64,000 nt of DNA from an uncultured Clostridia bacterium (GTDB lineage Bacteria > Bacillota > Clostridia > Christensenellales > Aristaeellaceae). Shown here piece by piece: positions 59,537 through 64,000 of this stretch (position 1 is the first letter of the stretch; every line of letters begins with the position of its first letter). Position numbers and translations under genes: made by a program. The notes under the pieces were generated by a model, which saw nothing but the letters and a program-made list of their open reading frames with translations, was not told the origin of the DNA and searched no databases. The stretch is from the NCBI GenBank assembly GCA_934647235.1, contig CAKUFG010000004.1, forward strand, positions 1 to 64,000. The letters run 5' to 3'.

Positions 59537-60993
59537 TGCGGTTCTTCTCCAATCCGGATGCTTAAGTGCATGCGCGCCTCATTTTCTGTTTCTACCGGAA
59601 TCAGCGCCGTGCCGGCCGCAGCAAAGCCCTGATACGCGCAGTCATAAGCAATGCTGACCCCCTGATACGTCATGCGCACACTGCCCGTATCCGACTGCTG
59701 CTTGAATGCCTGGGTAATACGCTGCGGCGCAAAGCTCCATGCATGCACGCCGGGCTGCGCGCAGACCAGGCTCAGCGTGCCCAGCAGCGTTTGATCCTCC
59801 AATGTACTGATCCACACCATGCCGTCGCAGTTGCGGTAATCCGCCCCCAATTCGGCACGCTGGATATATCCATCCGCATCCAGGGTGAACTGCCAGTCCG
59901 GACGGCCGATCTCCTCGCCAATGCGGACGATGAACACATCCGCCGGGGTGATATCCTCCCACGCGCCCGTTTCATCCAGCCGCCAGTTGGTTTCATCGCC
60001 ATAGAAATCAGCCAGCATATTATAGTTGCGCGCAAACTGCGGCACCGTCAGCCTGCCCCGGCAGGGCGGCAGCGCCGCCGCGCTGCTCAGCAGCACGCTT
60101 GCAGCCGCGAACCCTGCATAGGCTGCGGCCATGCTCCAGCCGCGCCAGGCTTTCCGATCATGGATCAGGCAGACCAGCTCGTTTTCGCTGTCCCAGGCGC
60201 AGGGCTCGCAATCCTGGCAGGGGCGATAGCCCTTCTGCCACATACGAACCAAGCCAAAAATGGGAATGTTCGCGCCAAGGCCATACCAGAATCGCTTCCA
60301 TGTGCGCGCACGCGCCTGGGCGCAGGTGGGGCGTTCGCCCGATTCCGTTTCAATATAAATGCCCATAAGCGCCTTACCCGGCGTGGTGCCAAAGCGATGC
60401 AGCAGCCAGGGCTCGATCAGCAATTGCAGCATCAGCGCAAGATACGCATGCAGCAGTGAAAGCAGCCCGCTGCCTTTGGTAATGTTCACATGAAAGCCCA
60501 GCGACAGCACAGCGTACAGCAGCAGCAGGCACAGATCATAATCCAGATTGAATGCCAGCAGTCTGCGCCACGGCGTAAAGGCATAGGGGCGCTGATCCGC
60601 CTGCCCGGCAGGATGATACAGCCGCTGCGCCTCAGGCTGCGGGTGAAGATACTTTTCTGCATCCAGGGTAGCATACTGCGCGCCGTCCTGCCGCATGCGC
60701 TGGCACAGCGCCTCCGCATCCCCGGCGCGGCCCTTGGCGTCGTTCCAGCGCCGCTCGCGCTCAGCCAGCACAGCTTCCAGCGTGCGCTCGCCCGATTGCA
60801 GCGCGCGGATGGTATCGATCGATATATCCAGCGACCGCAGCAGCCGCACGCGCCGCAGCGTTTCCACATCGACCGCCGAATAATCCCGATAGCCGTTGGG
60901 CTGCCGCTGCGGGGTAAGCAGGCTCTTTTCCTCATAAAAGCGAATATTTGCGCGCGTCATGCCGGACTGCCGTTCTACTTCCTGTATCGTCAT
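59533..60993 (-). CDS. MerR-type HTH fused to RDD membrane and sensor domains
   Basis: A 486-residue protein. Residues 1-70 are a MerR HTH and wing (TIQEVERQSGMTRANIRFYEEKSLL then GYRDYS); 70-110 is a helix similar to the MerR dimerisation helix. From about 135 an RDD domain follows (FTPWRRLLAFNLDYDL, RFGTTPGKALMGIYIETESGERPTCAQ), then a Cys cluster (CQDCEPC), a membrane segment near 285-305, and a C-terminal region of about 175 residues, probably outside. A single protein could sense an external signal and regulate DNA at the membrane. Start ATG 60993 has AGGAGG; an earlier in-frame ATG overlaps the promoter. It heads a five-gene overlapping operon. Confidence 0.88.
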   Translation of the reverse strand: MTIQEVERQSGMTRANIRFYEEKSLLTPQRQPNGYRDYSAVDVETLRRVRLLRSLDISIDTIRALQSGERTLEAVLAERERRWNDAKGRAGDAEALCQRMRQDGAQYATLDAEKYLHPQPEAQRLYHPAGQADQRPYAFTPWRRLLAFNLDYDLCLLLLYAVLSLGFHVNITKGSGLLSLLHAYLALMLQLLIEPWLLHRFGTTPGKALMGIYIETESGERPTCAQARARTWKRFWYGLGANIPIFGLVRMWQKGYRPCQDCEPCAWDSENELVCLIHDRKAWRGWSMAAAYAGFAAASVLLSSAAALPPCRGRLTVPQFARNYNMLADFYGDETNWRLDETGAWEDITPADVFIVRIGEEIGRPDWQFTLDADGYIQRAELGADYRNCDGMVWISTLEDQTLLGTLSLVCAQPGVHAWSFAPQRITQAFKQQSDTGSVRMTYQGVSIAYDCAYQGFAAAGTALIPVETENEARMHLSIRIGEEPH

Positions 60994-61021
60994 GGCCCTA
61001 TCCTCCTGTGGATTTTTGCCT

Positions 61022-61053
61022 ATCATAAGGCGTAAAGCGGCTTGACAGTCAAG
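61022..61053 (-). promoter_or_regulatory. MerR-type promoter of the MerR-RDD operon
   Basis: Minus strand TTGACT (61047-61052), a 19-base spacer and TATGAT (61022-61027). A 19-base spacer is characteristic of promoters activated by MerR proteins. A perfect dyad CTTGAC-A-GTCAAG (61041-61053) overlaps the -35 box. Confidence 0.7.
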
Positions 61054-61116
61054 CATTTTTCAGGCAAAAGGCGCTTTTTACAGCCTGACACCAGCATTGT
61101 AACACATTTTCGGCCA

Positions 61117-61157
61117 AAAGCAAAATCCCCCGCCCGGCAAAGCCGGACGAGGGATTT
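61117..61157 (-). terminator. Terminator of the ribosomal-protein operon
   Basis: A 16-base stem (AAATCCCCCGCCCGGC at 61123-61138 with 61142-61157, two mismatches) with loop AAA, followed on the minus strand by TTTTGCTTTTG. It lies 11 bases after the rplQ stop. Confidence 0.9.
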
Positions 61158-61168
61158 GATTGTGCGGA

Positions 61169-61681
61169 TTACACCAGCTCGATGATAACCATCTCGGCGC
61201 CATCGCCGCGGCGGGCACCCAGCTTGTAGATGCGGGTATAGCCGCCGGCGCAGCCCTTTTCCTGGTTGCGGGCACGATACTTGGGGCCCAGCTCACGGAA
61301 AAGCTTTTCGACCACGGGATGCTTGTTATCCTTGGTGCGCTCTTTATAATCGCTCTTGCTCTCCTCCGCGGTTTTCTGCTCCTGCAGATCGTAGAGGTAC
61401 GCCATCATCAGGCGGCGGGCATGGAGCTTTTCGGGCATATCGTTGGTGACGGTCACTTCAACGATCTGACCCTTATCATTGTGATAAGTCTTCTGGACGT
61501 CCACGGTCTTATCATACTCGCGGACAGCCAGGGTAATCATTTTTTCCGCGACGCTGCGGACTTCCTTGGCGCGGGCCAAGGTCGTCTCGATGCGGCCATA
61601 CCAGATCAGATTGGTGACCTGGTTACGCAGCAGCGCCTTACGCTGATCGGCCGTGCGGCCCAGCTTACGTTGCGTTGCCAT
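61169..61681 (-). CDS. rplQ: 50S ribosomal protein L17
   Basis: A 170-residue ribosomal protein at the end of the operon. It starts QRKLGRTADQRKALLRNQVTNLIWYGRIETTLARAKEVRSVAEKMITLA and ends YTRIYKLGARRGDGAEMVIIELV, both typical. It is about 50 residues longer than usual because of an insertion of about 30 residues between ITLA and LHARR and a shorter one after it. Start ATG 61681 has GGAGG upstream. Confidence 0.97.
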   Translation of the reverse strand: MATQRKLGRTADQRKALLRNQVTNLIWYGRIETTLARAKEVRSVAEKMITLAVREYDKTVDVQKTYHNDKGQIVEVTVTNDMPEKLHARRLMMAYLYDLQEQKTAEESKSDYKERTKDNKHPVVEKLFRELGPKYRARNQEKGCAGGYTRIYKLGARRGDGAEMVIIELV

Positions 61682-61717
61682 GGGGAGTTCCTCCTTACGC
61701 CCTGGCGGGCGGTAACG

Positions 61718-62665
61718 TTAGTCGTCGGACGGGCGCAGGCTGAGGCCCAGCGCCTGTAGCTTTTGTTCCACTTCCTCGAGGCTCTTTTTGCCCAGGTTGC
61801 GTACCTTCATCATGTCTTCCTGATTACGCTGCACAAGCTCGGCCACGGTGTTGATGCCGGCGCGCTTGAGGCAGTTGTAGGCACGCACGCTCAGGTCCAG
61901 CTCCTCGATGGTCATCTCCAGAACCTTTTCCTTCTTATCATCCTCAGGATCGGGGAAGGAGACGGGCATGGTCTGGTCGGTCAGGCCGACAAACAGCTCC
62001 AGCTGGTCGCGCAGGATCTTGGCGGCCATGCTGATCGCCTCGTCAGGCAGCACGGAACCGTTGGTCCAGACTTCAAGCGTCAGCTTGTCATAGTCCGTAA
62101 CCTGGCCTACGCGCGTGTCTTCCACCGTATAATTCACCTTGCGGATGGGCGTGTAGATCGAATCAACCGGGATGACGCCAATGGGCATCTGCGGGGTTTT
62201 GTTCTTATCAGCGGAAACATAACCGCGCCCGATGTCAATGGTAAACCAGATGTGCAGCTTGGCGCCTTCGCCCAGGGTGGCGATGTGCAGGTCGGGGTTG
62301 ATCACCTCAACCTCGTCGTCAGCCTGGATATCAGCCGCCGTCACTTCACAGGGGCCTACAGCGTTAAGCTCCAGCGTTTTGGGCTGATCGGCATACATGC
62401 ACAGGGAGAGCTCCTTGAAATTGAGGATGATCTCCGACACATCTTCCTTTACGCCCGGAACCGTGGAAAACTCATGCTGGACGCCGTCAATCCGAATGCT
62501 TGTTACTGCCGCGCCGGGAAGGCTGTTAAGCAGCACGCGGCGAAGCGCGTTGCCCAACGTGTGCCCGAAGCCGCGCTCGAGCGGCTCCACGGCGAACCGG
62601 CCGTAGGTGTTGTTGTCGGCAACCTCCAGACACTCGATGTGCGCTTTTTCGATTTCTGCGATCAC
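61718..62665 (-). CDS. rpoA: RNA polymerase alpha subunit
   Basis: A 315-residue subunit. The N-terminal assembly domain has FAVEPLERGFGHTLGNALRRVLLNSLPGAAVTSIRIDGVQHEF. The C-terminal domain, AYNCLKRAGINTVAELVQRNQEDMMKVRNLGKKSLEEVEQKL, binds UP elements and activators. Complete, with start ATG 62665. It lies in the standard position between rpsD and rplQ. Confidence 0.98.
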   Translation of the reverse strand: MIAEIEKAHIECLEVADNNTYGRFAVEPLERGFGHTLGNALRRVLLNSLPGAAVTSIRIDGVQHEFSTVPGVKEDVSEIILNFKELSLCMYADQPKTLELNAVGPCEVTAADIQADDEVEVINPDLHIATLGEGAKLHIWFTIDIGRGYVSADKNKTPQMPIGVIPVDSIYTPIRKVNYTVEDTRVGQVTDYDKLTLEVWTNGSVLPDEAISMAAKILRDQLELFVGLTDQTMPVSFPDPEDDKKEKVLEMTIEELDLSVRAYNCLKRAGINTVAELVQRNQEDMMKVRNLGKKSLEEVEQKLQALGLSLRPSDD

Positions 62666-62730
62666 GGCGTTCTACCCTCCTATTATTGGAAACCGTCGTT
62701 GAAAACTGCGTTATGCTATGCGACGTTCTT

Positions 62731-63360
62731 TTAACGGGAGTAGAACTCGACGATCATGTTCTCCTGCAGAGCAAAATCGATATCCTCGCGTACGGGCAGG
62801 GCCACAACGGTAGCGGTCAGCTCGTCGGCGTTGAAGGTGAGCCACTTGGGCAGGATGCGGGAGGCGTTGCCCTCGCGCACGGCCTTGAAGTGGGGCATTT
62901 CCTTGCTCTTGGCGCGGACGGTGATCACATCGTTTTCTTCCACAGTGTAGGAAGGAACGTCTACCTTCTTGCCGTTGACCAGGATGTGGCCATGCAGCAC
63001 CAGCTGACGGGCCTGAGGACGGGAAGCGCCCAGGCCGCTGCGGTAGACAACGTTATCCAGACGGCGCTCCAGCAGGCTCAGCAGGTTATCGCCCGTGATG
63101 CCCTTCATGTTGGTGGCGCGCTCGTAGGTCTTGTAGAACTGGGTTTCCAGCAAACCGTAAGCGCGGCGGCACTTCTGCTTTTCACGCAGCTGCATGCCGT
63201 ACTCACTGGGTTTACGCTGACGAGCCTGGCCGTGCTGACCAGGAGGGGTAGGACGCTTGCCAAGCGCGCACTTCTCGGAGAAGCACTTCTCGCCCTTCAG
63301 GAAGAGCTTGGTGCCCTCGCGGCGGCACATACGGCAAACAGAACCGGTATATCTAGCCAT
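62731..63360 (-). CDS. rpsD: 30S ribosomal protein S4 (zinc-type)
   Basis: A 209-residue assembly protein of the small subunit. The N-terminus carries the zinc-binding cysteines (CRMCRREGTKLFLKGEKC then EKC), the C+ form. The S4 RNA-binding domain is RRLDNVVYRSGLGASRPQARQLVLHGHILVNGKKVD. S4 often represses its operon by binding its own mRNA. Start ATG 63360 has AGGAGG upstream. Confidence 0.98.
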   Translation of the reverse strand: MARYTGSVCRMCRREGTKLFLKGEKCFSEKCALGKRPTPPGQHGQARQRKPSEYGMQLREKQKCRRAYGLLETQFYKTYERATNMKGITGDNLLSLLERRLDNVVYRSGLGASRPQARQLVLHGHILVNGKKVDVPSYTVEENDVITVRAKSKEMPHFKAVREGNASRILPKWLTFNADELTATVVALPVREDIDFALQENMIVEFYSR

Positions 63361-63375
63361 AATAGCCTCCTAAAA

Positions 63376-63783
63376 TTACACTCTTCTGCGCTTGGGCGGA
63401 CGGCAACCGTTGTGCGGGATGGGCGTCACGTCCTTGATCATGGTGACCTCAAGGCCGGCAGCCTGGAGAGAGCGGATAGCCGCCTCACGGCCGGAACCGG
63501 GGCCCTTGACGAACACGTCTACGGATTTGAGGCCAAACTCAGTGCTGGCCTTGGCAGCCGCTTCGGCAGCCATCTGCGCGGCGAAGGGGGTGCTCTTCTT
63601 GTTGCCGCGGAAACCCATGCCGCCCGAGGAAGCCCAGGACAGCGCGTTACCGTTGACGTCGGTGATGGTCACGATGGTGTTATTGAAGGAAGAACTGATA
63701 TGCGCAACGCCGCGCTCGACGAGCTTCTTTTCACGGCGCTTGCGGGTAATCTTCTTCGCCTTGGGTTGAGTTTTGGGTGCCAT
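63376..63783 (-). CDS. rpsK: 30S ribosomal protein S11
   Basis: A 135-residue ribosomal protein with HISSSFNNTIVTITDVNGNALSWASSGGMGF and the C-terminal TPIPHNGCRPPKRRRV typical of S11. Basic N-terminal tail. Start ATG 63783 with GGAGGG upstream. It is followed by rpsD 15 bases downstream. Confidence 0.98.
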   Translation of the reverse strand: MAPKTQPKAKKITRKRREKKLVERGVAHISSSFNNTIVTITDVNGNALSWASSGGMGFRGNKKSTPFAAQMAAEAAAKASTEFGLKSVDVFVKGPGSGREAAIRSLQAAGLEVTMIKDVTPIPHNGCRPPKRRRV

Positions 63784-63828
63784 TTAATTATCCCTCCGCG
63801 CCCCGCTAAGGGGCTTCATCAATTCAGC

Positions 63829-64000
63829 TTACTTGGTAGCCTTCTTCTTGCCAGCTACCTGCTTCTTGGGGCCCTTACGGGTGCGCGCATTCTGCTTGGT
63901 ATTCTGGCCGCGGACAGGCAGACCACGGCGATGACGCACGCCGCGATAGCTGCCGATTTCCATAAGGCGCTTGATATTGAGCGAAACATCACGGCGCAGG
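63829..64000 (-). CDS. rpsM: 30S ribosomal protein S13, 5' end outside the window
   Basis: The last 56 residues of S13 are visible. They include RLMEIGSYRGVRHRRGLPVRGQNTKQNARTRKGP and a lysine-rich C-terminus (KKQVAGKKKATK) contacting tRNA and the A-site finger. The stop codon is TAA at 63829-63831. The start and upstream genes lie outside the window. It precedes rpsK by 45 bases, a gap with a small GCCCC/GGGGC stem near the rpsK ribosome-binding site. Confidence 0.97.
   Translation of the reverse strand, partial: LRRDVSLNIKRLMEIGSYRGVRHRRGLPVRGQNTKQNARTRKGPKKQVAGKKKATK

Overview
The window reads as chromosomal DNA of an anaerobic, high-GC member of Clostridia (Bacillota), probably a gut commensal. 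The evidence is a pyruvate:ferredoxin oxidoreductase, an oxygen-sensitive radical-SAM sulfatase activator, Firmicutes-style Shine-Dalgarno sites (AGGAGG) and sigma-A promoters, the rpsM-rpsK-rpsD-rpoA-rplQ order, and several CUT1 sugar importers. A Christensenellales-like affiliation is a guess from style, not shown. There are no tRNA, rRNA, CRISPR, phage or insertion-sequence features, and no gene-free stretch above about 300 bases. Most very long open frames opposite real genes are GC-driven shadows and are left out.

Layout. 1-5.6 kb: nifJ (3' end off the window), a small exported protein, and the anaerobic sulfatase-maturating enzyme. A cluster of four perfect hairpins follows at 5.42-5.58 kb. 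5.6-9.2 kb: a BlaI/BlaR1-type repressor-protease pair with paired operators but no beta-lactamase. 9.3-15.5 kb: two small proteins, pyk, a GH29 fucosidase, and aspA divergent from a LysR regulator. 15.6-18.8 kb: a CUT1 sugar importer. 18.9-25.1 kb: a co-directional run of dCMP deaminase, LCP protein, folT, nth, znuC, znuB and a GH13 enzyme.

25.1-36.9 kb: a sugar-catabolic locus holding a TIM-barrel isomerase, a LacI regulator, three FAD-dependent oxidoreductases, a CUT1 importer and a ribulokinase-like FGGY kinase. Four copies of a 16-bp operator-like sequence (best copy TTTAGATCGGTCTAAA) lie upstream of the isomerase, the regulator and the first oxidoreductase and define a likely local regulon. 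36.9-40.5 kb: a YdcZ-type transporter divergent from a Crp/Fnr regulator, then a metallophosphoesterase and an EamA transporter. 40.5-46.5 kb: dapB-dapA and a MoxR/DUF58/transglutaminase operon. 46.5-49.3 kb: a MATE exporter divergent from a zinc-ribbon protein plus miaA.

49.3-56.4 kb: a second carbohydrate locus with two paralogous TIM-barrel isomerases and an operon of Cys-type sulfatase, LplB/LplC-like permeases and an LplA-like binding protein. The sulfatase has no signal peptide, so a sulfated saccharide is probably imported and desulfated inside the cell after activation by the enzyme at 4.2 kb. 56.5-61.1 kb: a tightly overlapping operon starting with an unusual MerR-RDD membrane-tethered regulator, then an RDD paralogue, YbaK, a Nudix hydrolase and an AraC regulator that adjoins the sulfatase operon. 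61.2-64 kb: the end of the large ribosomal-protein operon.

Taken together, the window is rich in carbohydrate uptake and processing (three importers without their own ATPases, GH29, GH13, sulfatase plus activator, FGGY kinase, oxidoreductases and isomerases). The least conventional elements are the MerR-RDD sensor, the extended BlaR1-like protein, and the three-oxidoreductase sugar locus with its operator set.
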